Notes: generated from the sequence alone by a model not told the origin. A stretch of 7,382 nucleotides of DNA from Bacillota bacterium (GCA_023442905.1 JAEZWY010000034.1:1-7382), one strand, 5' to 3'; shown: positions 1 to 7,267, numbered from the stretch's first letter. A program made the numbers and translations.

Positions 1-1352
1 GTCATACCCGCTAAGTCAGGTACGGTAATATTGCGGCCTGCCATATAGTTATAGCCTAGGAAAGCAATTAAAATTAGTCCGACAATGATTCCTGCAATAA
101 TGGCCATTGGCTTACGACTTTTCGGCTGTTTATTACTCGGATTCCCAGAATTTTTATTAGGTTTACTTGTTGGCTTGTTGCTACCGCCCTGATCGGTACC
201 ATCACCACTAGGACTTGGATTTGCTTGTAAATCGCTAACACCTGCAGCCGTTCCTGCACCCGCTAAGGCCGCTCCAGCTAAACCAGCGCCTGCAGCCAAA
301 CCAGCCTTATCTGCAATATCATATTCATCTGAATCATCTAGAACAGTATCTTCAGCATTTTCATCGGTTGCATCCGGTGCTGCATCGTCATCAACAGCTT
401 TTTCACCAGCTGCCATTAACTGTTCTTCATCAGACTCTGCTAGACGCATTTGATTTTCGATATCTTCCTTGGCCATGACAATCGTTTCATTGGCCATGTT
501 AGCTGGAATAAATACGGGCTCATTTTTCCGGTTATCAGAAAAGACCGTTTCTAAGTCGTCGATCATTTCTTGTGTAGTTTGATAACGAGCGGATGGTTCT
601 TTAGCTGTTGCTTTGGAAACTACATTAATTAAACTTTGTGGCGCATCTTCCCGGTAAGCTTCGATTGGTGGTAGTGGTTCTTGGAAATGTTTTAAGGCTA
701 TTGAGACTGCTGATTCACCGTCAAATGGTACACGGCCTGTTAGCATTTCAAATAGGACTACACCTAATGAGTAAATATCTGAAAGACTTGTGGCCATTGA
801 ACCACGTGCTTGTTCTGGTGATAGATAATGGACTGAACCAATAATCGAATTGGTTTGGGTGATACTTGTTTCAGAAGTCACCATAGCAATCCCAAAATCC
901 ATAATTTTAATTGTACCATCGTGGTTGACCATAATATTTTGTGGTTTTAAATCACGGTGCACAATACCGATATTATGGGCAGCTTGAACACCTGATAAGA
1001 TTTGAATCATCAAGTTTTGGATAATATCTACTGGAATTGGGTGGTTTTCACGGATATAGGCTTTTAAGTCCATACCGTCCACATATTCCATCACGATAAA
1101 CTTGCCTTCCTCATCTTCACCCACGTCAAATAAATTGACTACGTTTGGATGGTTCAATTCTGATACGGATAGGGCTTCACGCTCAAATCGTTTGGTGGCA
1201 TCCATGGCATCTGTTTTCCCTACTCGCAAGAATTTAATGGCTACATCACGTTCTAAAATAGGATCATAAGCAAGGTATACATCCGCCATACCACCTGAAC
1301 CGATATGGTTCACAATTTTATAGCGTTCATCAATGATTTGACCAGATTTCAT
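1..1352 (-). CDS. pknB: PASTA-domain serine/threonine protein kinase (PrkC/StkP/PknB type), C-terminal part cut by window edge
   Basis: This is a membrane Ser/Thr kinase that phosphorylates cell-division, cell-wall and translation proteins; in this family the extracellular PASTA repeats sense muropeptides or lipid II. My translation of the open frame gives 450 complete codons with no stop. The kinase domain spans about residues 11-271: glycine loop IGSGGMADVY (17-26), VAIK lysine K40, HRDLKPQN (132-139, catalytic D134), DFG (152-154), a Thr/Ser-rich activation loop (159-171) and GSVHYLSPEQ (172-181). An acidic linker follows, then a Gly/Ala-rich stretch (351-371), a Pro/Asn/Ser/Lys segment, and one transmembrane helix (about 416-432). 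Residues 444-449 (VPDLAG) begin the first PASTA repeat. ATG 1352 has AAAGGGG upstream and shares one base with the stop of stp (TAATG), so the pair is probably translationally coupled. The remaining PASTA repeats lie outside. The family assignment is very secure; the symbol varies by species. Confidence 0.96.
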   Translation of the reverse strand, partial: MKSGQIIDERYKIVNHIGSGGMADVYLAYDPILERDVAIKFLRVGKTDAMDATKRFEREALSVSELNHPNVVNLFDVGEDEEGKFIVMEYVDGMDLKAYIRENHPIPVDIIQNLMIQILSGVQAAHNIGIVHRDLKPQNIMVNHDGTIKIMDFGIAMVTSETSITQTNSIIGSVHYLSPEQARGSMATSLSDIYSLGVVLFEMLTGRVPFDGESAVSIALKHFQEPLPPIEAYREDAPQSLINVVSKATAKEPSARYQTTQEMIDDLETVFSDNRKNEPVFIPANMANETIVMAKEDIENQMRLAESDEEQLMAAGEKAVDDDAAPDATDENAEDTVLDDSDEYDIADKAGLAAGAGLAGAALAGAGTAAGVSDLQANPSPSGDGTDQGGSNKPTSKPNKNSGNPSNKQPKSRKPMAIIAGIIVGLILIAFLGYNYMAGRNITVPDLAGM

Positions 1353-2155
1353 TAGAATTCACCCCTTTCATTTTCAATTTCATGTTCGAATGTTTCTTCC
1401 TTTTTTAAATTTGCTGGTGTTCTATGTGCGACAACCACCGAAACATTGTCTCGGCCTCCACGGTCGTTAGCAGCAGCAATTAATTGGTCAGCTTTTTCTT
1501 CAATTGATAGACTTTCATCTGTCAAAATAGCCAAGGCTTCTGTTTCCTCAATCATATCGGTTAATCCGTCTGAACATAATAGTAATGTTTCATCTTCTAA
1601 AAAGTCTACAACATTAATATCTACATCAACGTCAGTAGCAATACCCACTGCCCGAGTCACGATATTCTTTTGTGGGTGAACCTGAGCTTCTTCTTTAGTA
1701 ATCATATCCATATCTAATAATTCTTGGACAAAAGAATGGTCTTTAGTAATCTGTTTAAGCGCATCCGTTTGATGAATATAGATACGTGAATCCCCTACAT
1801 GGGCTAAAACCACTTGTGCCAAATCTTCTAATGGTACAGCTGCGACGATTGTTGTACCCATACCTGATAAATCATGGTATTGGTTGGCTTTTTCAAATAT
1901 ATGGTCATTGGCAGCTTGGATTTGATCAGTCAACCATTCAGAAATGATATTTGCGTCCGTCATGTTTTCAGTGCTTTCCCAAGCATTTCCTACATGATAA
2001 ATAGCCATTTCTGAAGCCACGTCTCCCGCGTTGTGGCCACCCATCCCGTCACAAAGCAATAAGATTGCTGCTTGATCTTGGTTGTAAAAAAAGCCTACTT
2101 GGTCTTGGTTTTGTTTTCTTTCGACACCGACATCAGTTTTGCTTGCGATTTCCAT
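1352..2155 (-). CDS. stp: PP2C-family serine/threonine protein phosphatase (Stp/PrpC)
   Basis: This is a cytoplasmic metal-dependent phosphatase that removes phosphates from substrates of the adjacent PASTA kinase and from the kinase itself. The 267 residues carry the PP2C motifs in order: TDVG (7-10) and NQD (16-18), DGMGGH (36-41, metal-binding D36), SGMGTT (97-102), GDSR (121-124), HPQKNIVTRAVG (160-171), SDGLTD (195-200) and GGRDN (233-237). The metal-ligand aspartates D36, D195 and D236 are present. The usual NED near the N terminus reads NQD, a mild change seen elsewhere in PP2C proteins as far as I recall. A charged tail of about 20 residues follows the fold, so the protein is a little longer than the roughly 245-255 residues common in the family. 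ATG 2155 has AAGGAAAG upstream. The gene starts 19 bases after rsmB and its stop overlaps the kinase start. Confidence 0.96.
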   Translation of the reverse strand: MEIASKTDVGVERKQNQDQVGFFYNQDQAAILLLCDGMGGHNAGDVASEMAIYHVGNAWESTENMTDANIISEWLTDQIQAANDHIFEKANQYHDLSGMGTTIVAAVPLEDLAQVVLAHVGDSRIYIHQTDALKQITKDHSFVQELLDMDMITKEEAQVHPQKNIVTRAVGIATDVDVDINVVDFLEDETLLLCSDGLTDMIEETEALAILTDESLSIEEKADQLIAAANDRGGRDNVSVVVAHRTPANLKKEETFEHEIENERGEF

Positions 2156-2174
2156 GTATGCTCACTTTCCTTCG

Positions 2175-3617
2175 CTAGTTTTTTTCAAAGCTGGCGATAA
2201 AGAAACCGTCAGACATATAGGTATGCGGTAGGATTTCAATTGTTCCATCTGCACCTATTGATTGGTCTAGGTTATCTCGCCAATGTTTAAATGACTTCAA
2301 TGTTAGGTCTGGATGTTGGTCTAAAATAGCTTTGACCACATCTTCATTTTCTTCTCTTGTAATTGTACATGTAGAGTAGGTAATCACGCCACCCTTTTTC
2401 AATAATGGTAATGCTTGGTTCATAATTGTTACTTGAATGTCATGTAAGGCATCCAAATCTTGCAACGTTTTGTGGTATTTAGTATCTGGTTTACGGCGGA
2501 ATAGGCCCACACCTGAACATGGTGCGTCGACTAAAATCTTATCAAAGCTTGTCGGTTCGCTACCATTTTCCCCAAAACGGTCTAACAAGGCAGTTGCATC
2601 TTGATGGAGAATTTCCACGTGGTCAGCTACCTGCATCCGGTCTACATTTTCTTGAATTAAGGGCAATTTATTTTCTGCTATATCACAGGCAATGACATGC
2701 CCAGTTCGGCCAACTGCTTCAGCAATTTGCACAGTTTTTCCACCCGGTGCGGCACAAGCGTCAAGAACCGTTTCTCCTGGTTTCGGGTTTAAAGCTTCTA
2801 CAGCTAGAAGTGCTGATTCATCTTGAATGGTCATTTCCCCGTTCATAAATAAGGATGAATGGGCTGGATTCCCCTTAGTTACCCGTAAGGCGAATGGAGA
2901 CAAGGGACTAGCTGCTACTGTAAATCCTTCTGCTTCTAAAATTTCTTGGTATTCAGCCATTTTTTCTGTATTTAGGTCATTAAATTTATTGTTGGCACGT
3001 ACCGTAATAAATGGTGTTTGATTGAGTGAATTAGCCAATTTTTCGGCTTCATCTAAGCCAAAACGGTCCACAAAGTAGTCTACCCAAACAGGCGGTAATG
3101 AAGCCTGTAGTGTTAAGCGTTCTTTTGGATCGGTTTTAGTTTGAATAAAGTCAGCCATTGTTTCATATCGACGAGTAAAATTCCGTAAGACCCCATTGGC
3201 AAATTTCGCTAAAGTTTGATTACCACGTTTGCGGACAATTCGTACCGCTTCGTCAACAACCGCATAATTTGGAATATTATCTAAATAATACATTTGATAA
3301 GCCGAAACAACTAACAATGACCAAACCCATGACTTGACCTTATTGGGCTTGGCTACAAAATCACGGACAAAAGCGTCTAATGTATAGTAATTTTGTACTG
3401 ACCCATAAACCAAGTTGGTATATAAATTACGGTCCGCTTCTGCCACAGCTTCTTCAGTTAACACCCGGTTTACTTCCTGGTTGATGAATTGGTTGTGGCG
3501 GATAATTTGATTAACTGACTCCATCGCTTGAAAACGAGCGGATAATTTTAGAGGTGTTTGGTAGCCCCCACTATGGCCTCCGTTACGAGCGTTTGACCCT
3601 GGTTGATTATTCTCCAT
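2175..3617 (-). CDS. rsmB: 16S rRNA (cytosine-967-C5)-methyltransferase RsmB
   Basis: RsmB transfers a methyl group from S-adenosylmethionine to C5 of a cytosine in 16S rRNA (C967 in E. coli numbering). The 480 residues show a NusB-like RNA-binding domain at about 25-160 and a Rossmann methyltransferase domain at about 230-478. The SAM-binding motif DACAAPGGKT is at 286-295, with D312 (ACDIAEN) as the next ligand region. DAPCSG (364-369, C367) is motif IV and YSTCT (414-418, C417) is motif VI; these two cysteines act in release and nucleophilic attack in RNA m5C enzymes. A Gly/Asn/Ser-rich tail of about 22 residues precedes the NusB fold. The start at 3617 is supported by GGAGGA at 8 bases spacing. 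The first 11 bases overlap the end of fmt in another frame, which suggests coupled translation. Length is slightly above the usual 430-450. Confidence 0.96.
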   Translation of the reverse strand: MENNQPGSNARNGGHSGGYQTPLKLSARFQAMESVNQIIRHNQFINQEVNRVLTEEAVAEADRNLYTNLVYGSVQNYYTLDAFVRDFVAKPNKVKSWVWSLLVVSAYQMYYLDNIPNYAVVDEAVRIVRKRGNQTLAKFANGVLRNFTRRYETMADFIQTKTDPKERLTLQASLPPVWVDYFVDRFGLDEAEKLANSLNQTPFITVRANNKFNDLNTEKMAEYQEILEAEGFTVAASPLSPFALRVTKGNPAHSSLFMNGEMTIQDESALLAVEALNPKPGETVLDACAAPGGKTVQIAEAVGRTGHVIACDIAENKLPLIQENVDRMQVADHVEILHQDATALLDRFGENGSEPTSFDKILVDAPCSGVGLFRRKPDTKYHKTLQDLDALHDIQVTIMNQALPLLKKGGVITYSTCTITREENEDVVKAILDQHPDLTLKSFKHWRDNLDQSIGADGTIEILPHTYMSDGFFIASFEKN

Positions 3618-4590
3618 CTATATCGTCCTCCACTTGGTCAAAAGTATCGCCGACTGCTAAGTTACCCGCACCACCATTAATGAATGAAGCTACGTCCATT
3701 TGTTTCTTACCAGCTGGTTGTAATCGCTCAATAGCTAATACGGTTTGTTTACCAGTTGCTACCCATAATTGGGCTGGTTTCTTTTGAATCTTAATAATCG
3801 TACCTGGTGCCACATCAGTTGTTTCTTCGTCAACCGCTTTAACTTGCCAAATCTTCCACCGTTGACCATCCACTTTTGTATGGGCAACTGGCCAAGCATT
3901 GAAAGCCCGAACTTGGTTTTCAATTTGGCTAGCTTCTTGATGCCAATCGATTTGTTCTTGTTGGCTAGTAATATTCGGGGAAAAAGTCGCTTCTTCCTCA
4001 ACTTGGGCTTGCGGTTCAATTTCACCAGCAAATAATTTCGGTAGTGTTTCTATTAATAAGTCCGTTCCAGCAAGTGATAATTTGTCGAACATAGTGGCCA
4101 CCGTATCATCACTTTCAATTGGTACGACTACTTGGGTTAAGATGTCCCCTGCATCCATTTTTTTCACCATCCGCATGATGGTAACACCCGTTTCCTTGTC
4201 GCCATTCCAAATGGCATAGTGGACTGGTGCACCACCGCGGTATTTAGGTAATAATGATGCATGAACATTTACCGCGCCATCTTTTGGTGCATCTAAAATA
4301 CTGGTTGGTAAAAATTGACCAAAAGCAGCGGTCACAATCAAGTCGATGTTGTCCGCTAATAAGTCTTTCACTGCTTGGTCACGACCAATTTTTTCTGGTT
4401 GATAAACGGGGATATCATGTTTTAATGCTGCTTCTTTAACGGGTGACGGTGTTAATTTCCGCTTACGCCCTACTGGACGGTCGGGCTGTGTCACTACGGC
4501 AACAACTTCATATTCGTCACTTTTTTCGACTAATGCTTCTAATATATTTACTGAAAATGCGGGTGTCCCCATAAATACAATTCGTTTCAA
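3607..4590 (-). CDS. fmt: Methionyl-tRNA formyltransferase
   Basis: Fmt formylates Met-tRNA(fMet) with 10-formyltetrahydrofolate, giving the initiator tRNA for bacterial translation. The 327 residues match the usual length of about 310-320. The N-terminal formyltransferase fold starts with RIVFMGTP (3-10) and includes the family loop after TQPDRPVGR (34-42). The catalytic triad falls exactly where it does in E. coli: N108, H110 (NVHASLLPKYRGGAP) and D146 (MDAGDI). The C-terminal tRNA-binding OB-like domain starts at about 210 (VRAFNAWP, 227-234). The start codon is TTG at 4588-4590, with AAAGGAG 6 bases upstream; the next in-frame ATG (residue 7) would remove the first beta strand, so TTG is preferred. 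It is preceded by its own promoter candidate. The peptide deformylase gene def, next to fmt in many Firmicutes, is absent here. Confidence 0.97.
   Translation of the reverse strand: MKRIVFMGTPAFSVNILEALVEKSDEYEVVAVVTQPDRPVGRKRKLTPSPVKEAALKHDIPVYQPEKIGRDQAVKDLLADNIDLIVTAAFGQFLPTSILDAPKDGAVNVHASLLPKYRGGAPVHYAIWNGDKETGVTIMRMVKKMDAGDILTQVVVPIESDDTVATMFDKLSLAGTDLLIETLPKLFAGEIEPQAQVEEEATFSPNITSQQEQIDWHQEASQIENQVRAFNAWPVAHTKVDGQRWKIWQVKAVDEETTDVAPGTIIKIQKKPAQLWVATGKQTVLAIERLQPAGKKQMDVASFINGGAGNLAVGDTFDQVEDDIDGE
3626..3631 (-). promoter_or_regulatory. Ribosome binding site of rsmB inside fmt
   Basis: GGAGGA on the minus strand lies 8 bases before ATG 3617 and within the last codons of fmt. It supports the longer RsmB start over the internal Met32, and implies that ribosomes finishing fmt pass directly over the rsmB initiation site. 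Confidence 0.8.
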
Positions 4591-4596
4591 ATGTGT

Positions 4597-4603
4597 CTCC
4601 TTT
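4597..4603 (-). promoter_or_regulatory. Ribosome binding site deciding the TTG start of fmt
   Basis: AAAGGAG on the minus strand ends 6 bases before the TTG codon at 4590. This strong site explains initiation at a non-ATG codon and argues against the in-frame ATG six codons later. Confidence 0.85.
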
Positions 4604-4620
4604 AAATAAATCCTGTGCTT

Positions 4621-4636
4621 TTTTCCTATTATACCA
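4621..4636 (-). promoter_or_regulatory. Extended -10 promoter candidate for fmt-rsmB-stp-pknB
   Basis: The minus strand reads TGGTATAAT at 4636-4628: a perfect TATAAT with the TGn extension. No good -35 hexamer lies 16-18 bases upstream (GAAATC at 17), as is common for extended -10 promoters. The start point would be near 4621, giving a leader of about 30 bases that contains the fmt ribosome binding site. It lies in the 109-base gap after priA. Activity is inferred from the motif and position. Confidence 0.7.
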
Positions 4637-4699
4637 TTATTTCAACTTGAGATTTCCCCTGATCAAAGTCAGATTTAGCTTGAATTTGACTTATCCTTT

Positions 4700-7117
4700 T
4701 TACATAAAAGATTGTGGGTCTACGTCAATAGATACGTAAATTTTATCCTTAGACCAATCTTGAGCCTTGTCCTGAATTTCTTGTAAAACAGCCTGGATGG
4801 CCTGGTTGCCTCGGTGCTGGTATAAGAGTTGGTAATAGTATTGGTTATTAATTCTTGAAATGGTCGACTGAGCGGGACCAATCACCTTAGTCCCTTGAAT
4901 GTCAGCCTGCTGTAAAATTGCAGCTAGCTTAGCGGTCGTTACCTGAGTCGTATGGTCATCAAAATTAGAAATAGTAAAGCGGACCGTATAATAATACGGC
5001 GAATACTGGTTGAGTTTCCGGTATTGCATTTCCGTTTGATAAAAGCGGTCATAATCATGATCTTTAGCCAAGGTTAAGGCGTAATGGTCAGGATTATAAG
5101 TTTGAATCAAGACTTGCCCGTCTAGGTCCCCACGCCCTGCCCTTCCTGACATCTGGGTCAAGAGCTGGAAGGTTCGTTCAGCCGCCCTAAAATCAGGTAG
5201 ATAGAGGGTAGTATCGGCATTGATAATCCCTACTAAAGTGATATTTGGAAAATCCAGCCCCTTGGCAATCATCTGGGTACCTAGTAAAATATCTGCTTTT
5301 TTATCAGCAATTTGCTTTAATATCCGTTCATGACTCCCTTTACGCCGGGTGGTATCCATATCCATCCGAGCCACGGTTTTATTCGGGAACAGCTCATTAA
5401 TTTCTTGTTCCACCTTTTCCGTCCCCGTACCAAATTCACGTAAGTGGGTTTGACCACAATCTGGACAACGTTGCGGTCTGGCCTCGTTATAGCCACAATA
5501 GTGACACTGCAACTGTTTGTCATGATAATGGTAAGTCAGTGATACATCACAATTTGGACATTGAAAGGTATAACCGCAGTCTCGGCATTGCATGAAATTG
5601 GCGAAACCACGACGGTTTAACATCAAAGCAACCTGTTCGCCCCGGTCCATTGTAGCCTGCATTTGGTCACGTAATTGCCGTGAGAATTGATAGTAATTTT
5701 TATGTTTAAATTCTTCACGCATATCAATAATTTCAACAGGAGGTAGTGGCTTTTGATTGGATCTTTCTGGCATTTCAAGTAGTTGATAAACCCCATTTTG
5801 GGCTCGTGCTCTAGATTCTAGACTAGGGGTTGCTGACCCTAGGATAACTGGCGAATGGTGGTAAGCTGCCCGCCATTTGGCCACTTCCCTTGCATGATAA
5901 CGAGGATTATCTGACTGTTTGTAGGTAGATTCATGTTCTTCATCTAAAATAATCAAACCAATATTGTCTAATGGTGCAAATATAGATGACCGAGCTCCTA
6001 CGGCGATTCTAGCTTGACCTTTTTTTAATTTGCGCCACTCATCAAAGTGTTCCCCTGTTGATAATTGACTGTGTAAAACCGCTACTTGGTTCCCAAAGCG
6101 ACTTTTCAACCGGTTGACCATTTGCGGGGTTAAGGAAATTTCTGGCACTAGCAAAATAGCCTCTTTATCTTTATCTAAGGCTTCTTGAATCAGTTGCAGG
6201 TAGACCTCAGTCTTCCCTGACCCTGTTACCCCTTGTAGTAAGAATACCCGGTCTTCTTGGTTATCCATGGCTTCTTTTACAGCATTAAAAGCAGCTTCTT
6301 GTTGGGCTTGTAAGGGTAACTTTTCTGATTTTTCAATCGCAATATCTGCATAGGGATCACGGTTAACTTGTTGGTCGTAAAGTTTTAACCAACCCTTTTC
6401 ACTTCCCGCTTTTAAGGTAGCTGTGTGCAAGTCAAATTCATCTCTTAGGTATTTAGCAGGTACTTTCTTACCGTCCAGATCCATTAACACTTCCACCAAG
6501 GCAAGTTGCTTCTTAGCTGTTTTTCGAATGCTGGTGACTTCTTCCTCTAGTTGGTCAAAGTCCATCAGTGGTTGTACCCATTTTTCCGTTTTATAGCGTT
6601 TACGGTCTTCTACCCGATAGTCTATGGACAGGTGACCTTTGTTTTTAAGGGCTATCAACTCGGTGAGAATTCCCCTTTTTTCGGCTTCAGACCAGGCGAT
6701 TTCACTGAGGTCATCAAAGTATTGCTGATGGTCCAGATAGGAAATTTCAGGGGTTGGCAGGAAGAACTTTTCATAATTTACCTTGAGCAAGTTAGGCAGC
6801 ATGGTATGGTAGGCTTCAACTAAGAAACAAAAGTTTTGCTTGGCCATATCCTTACCTAATTGCAACATTTCCACGTTTAAAACCGGTTCGTCGTCTAAAA
6901 GTGCGGTAATCGGCTTCAATTCGCCTTCAAAATCAGCCTCGGTTTTAGCTGGTGAAATGACATAACCCAAGAGGTTACGACTGCCAAATGGGACTTGTAC
7001 CCGCATGCCTGGATGGATAATATTCACCATTTCTTCAGGGATTTGGTATTCAAAAGGATGGTCCGTCTGCATGGTGGGGACGTCCACGATCACTTCTATA
7101 ACATTTGCCTCAACCAT
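4700..7117 (-). CDS. priA: Primosomal protein PriA, superfamily 2 replication-restart helicase
   Basis: PriA is a 3'-to-5' DNA helicase that recognises stalled or repaired forks and starts primosome assembly. I start it at ATG 7117, giving 805 residues (the length I recall for the Bacillus protein), because a perfect AAGGAGG lies 8 bases upstream. The in-frame ATGs at 7135 and 7144 would add 6 or 9 residues (814 in all) but lack a ribosome binding site. In the 805-residue numbering: N-terminal DNA-binding domain (VIVDVPT near residue 10), Walker A GVTGSGKT (296-303, K302), DEEH (392-395) and GSATPS (427-432). A zinc-binding insert has eight cysteines (511, 514, 520, 523, 538, 541, 551, 554), enough for two zinc sites. 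The C-terminal helicase lobe carries GTQMIAKGLDFP (613-624) and SGRAGRG (657-663). All expected motifs are intact. The usual upstream neighbours gmk-rpoZ are not adjacent. Confidence 0.96.
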   Translation of the reverse strand: MVEANVIEVIVDVPTMQTDHPFEYQIPEEMVNIIHPGMRVQVPFGSRNLLGYVISPAKTEADFEGELKPITALLDDEPVLNVEMLQLGKDMAKQNFCFLVEAYHTMLPNLLKVNYEKFFLPTPEISYLDHQQYFDDLSEIAWSEAEKRGILTELIALKNKGHLSIDYRVEDRKRYKTEKWVQPLMDFDQLEEEVTSIRKTAKKQLALVEVLMDLDGKKVPAKYLRDEFDLHTATLKAGSEKGWLKLYDQQVNRDPYADIAIEKSEKLPLQAQQEAAFNAVKEAMDNQEDRVFLLQGVTGSGKTEVYLQLIQEALDKDKEAILLVPEISLTPQMVNRLKSRFGNQVAVLHSQLSTGEHFDEWRKLKKGQARIAVGARSSIFAPLDNIGLIILDEEHESTYKQSDNPRYHAREVAKWRAAYHHSPVILGSATPSLESRARAQNGVYQLLEMPERSNQKPLPPVEIIDMREEFKHKNYYQFSRQLRDQMQATMDRGEQVALMLNRRGFANFMQCRDCGYTFQCPNCDVSLTYHYHDKQLQCHYCGYNEARPQRCPDCGQTHLREFGTGTEKVEQEINELFPNKTVARMDMDTTRRKGSHERILKQIADKKADILLGTQMIAKGLDFPNITLVGIINADTTLYLPDFRAAERTFQLLTQMSGRAGRGDLDGQVLIQTYNPDHYALTLAKDHDYDRFYQTEMQYRKLNQYSPYYYTVRFTISNFDDHTTQVTTAKLAAILQQADIQGTKVIGPAQSTISRINNQYYYQLLYQHRGNQAIQAVLQEIQDKAQDWSKDKIYVSIDVDPQSFM

Positions 7118-7125
7118 TCCAGTCG

Positions 7126-7132
7126 CCTCCTT
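7126..7132 (-). promoter_or_regulatory. Ribosome binding site that places the priA start at 7117
   Basis: AAGGAGG on the minus strand is fully complementary to the 16S anti-Shine-Dalgarno sequence and is spaced 8 bases from ATG 7117. The sequence before the earlier ATG at 7144 (GACAGCTTGTAA) has no such site, so the shorter PriA is better supported. Confidence 0.85.
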
Positions 7133-7149
7133 CATCGTATTCATTTACA

Positions 7150-7210
7150 AGCTGTCAGCTAAGGAAACCTAGGTATTGATACCTAGGAGGAATTAGCGAA
7201 ATAGACAGCT
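7150..7210. repeat. Nested inverted repeat (three-tier hairpin) between priA and tnpB
   Basis: Three nested stems are visible. The outer is AGCTGTC (7150-7156) with GACAGCT (7204-7210). The middle is GCTAA (7158-7162) with TTAGC (7193-7197). The inner is CCTAGGTAT (7168-7176) with ATACCTAGG (7179-7187), closing on a tiny loop. The tiers are separated by purine-rich internal loops GGAAA and AGGAA. It may be the left-end structure of the neighbouring insertion sequence, a plus-strand terminator or a structured priA leader; the sequence alone does not decide. Confidence 0.85.
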
Positions 7211-7216
7211 CTTTTT
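7150..7216 (+). terminator. Possible plus-strand intrinsic terminator shielding tnpB
   Basis: Read on the plus strand, the nested hairpin ends in GACAGCT followed by CTTTTT (7211-7216), the layout of a rho-independent terminator. No plus-strand gene ends upstream, so it would stop antisense transcription through priA from entering tnpB. IS200-type elements are known to carry a terminator-like left-end hairpin that blocks read-through. The outer stem is only 7 base pairs and the structure has internal loops, so efficiency is uncertain. Confidence 0.4.
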
Positions 7217-7220
7217 GTTG

Positions 7221-7250
7221 ATTTTACTAGGTTATCGTTAATGTTTTCAC
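7221..7250 (-). promoter_or_regulatory. Candidate priA promoter
   Basis: On the minus strand, GTGAAA (7250-7245) and TAAAAT (7226-7221) are separated by 18 bases, matching the -35 and -10 consensus at 4/6 and 5/6. Transcription would start near 7214, so the mRNA would begin almost directly with the nested hairpin, followed by the priA ribosome binding site. This is motif-level evidence only in A+T-rich DNA. Confidence 0.4.
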
Positions 7251-7267
7251 TAAAAAGATTGTATAAT
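7238..7267 (+). promoter_or_regulatory. Candidate promoter of the plus-strand tnpB-like gene
   Basis: A perfect TATAAT lies at 7262-7267, 26 bases before ATG 7294. The best -35 candidate is TTAATG (7238-7243, spacing 18), which is weak. A start near 7274 would give a leader of about 20 bases carrying AGAGGTGA. The -35 region overlaps that of the opposing priA promoter candidate. Confidence 0.5.

Noticed and set aside
74..259. 61-codon minus-strand frame
   Set aside because: It overlaps the kinase linker in another frame and has no ribosome binding site or recognisable family; the kinase frame is continuous through it.
638..844. 68-codon plus-strand frame opposite the kinase domain
   Set aside because: Antisense shadow of conserved kinase motifs, with no ribosome binding site or promoter.
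3554..4439. Several plus-strand and alternate-frame openings within fmt
   Set aside because: They overlap a fully conserved gene, have odd compositions and no initiation signals.
4666..4692. Inverted repeat AAGTCA / TGACTT after priA as a terminator
   Set aside because: The stem is only 6 A+T-biased base pairs with a 15-base loop and no T-run follows in the minus direction; read-through into fmt is likely.
6551..6823. 90-codon plus-strand frame opposite priA
   Set aside because: Shadow of the PriA N-terminal region; hydrophobic content arises from antisense reading of Lys/Glu codons.
7176..7222. TTGAT at 7176-7180 and 7218-7222 as an ISDra2-like target site
   Set aside because: A five-base word in A+T-rich DNA occurs often by chance; one copy is inside the hairpin loop, and without the right end the element boundary cannot be placed.
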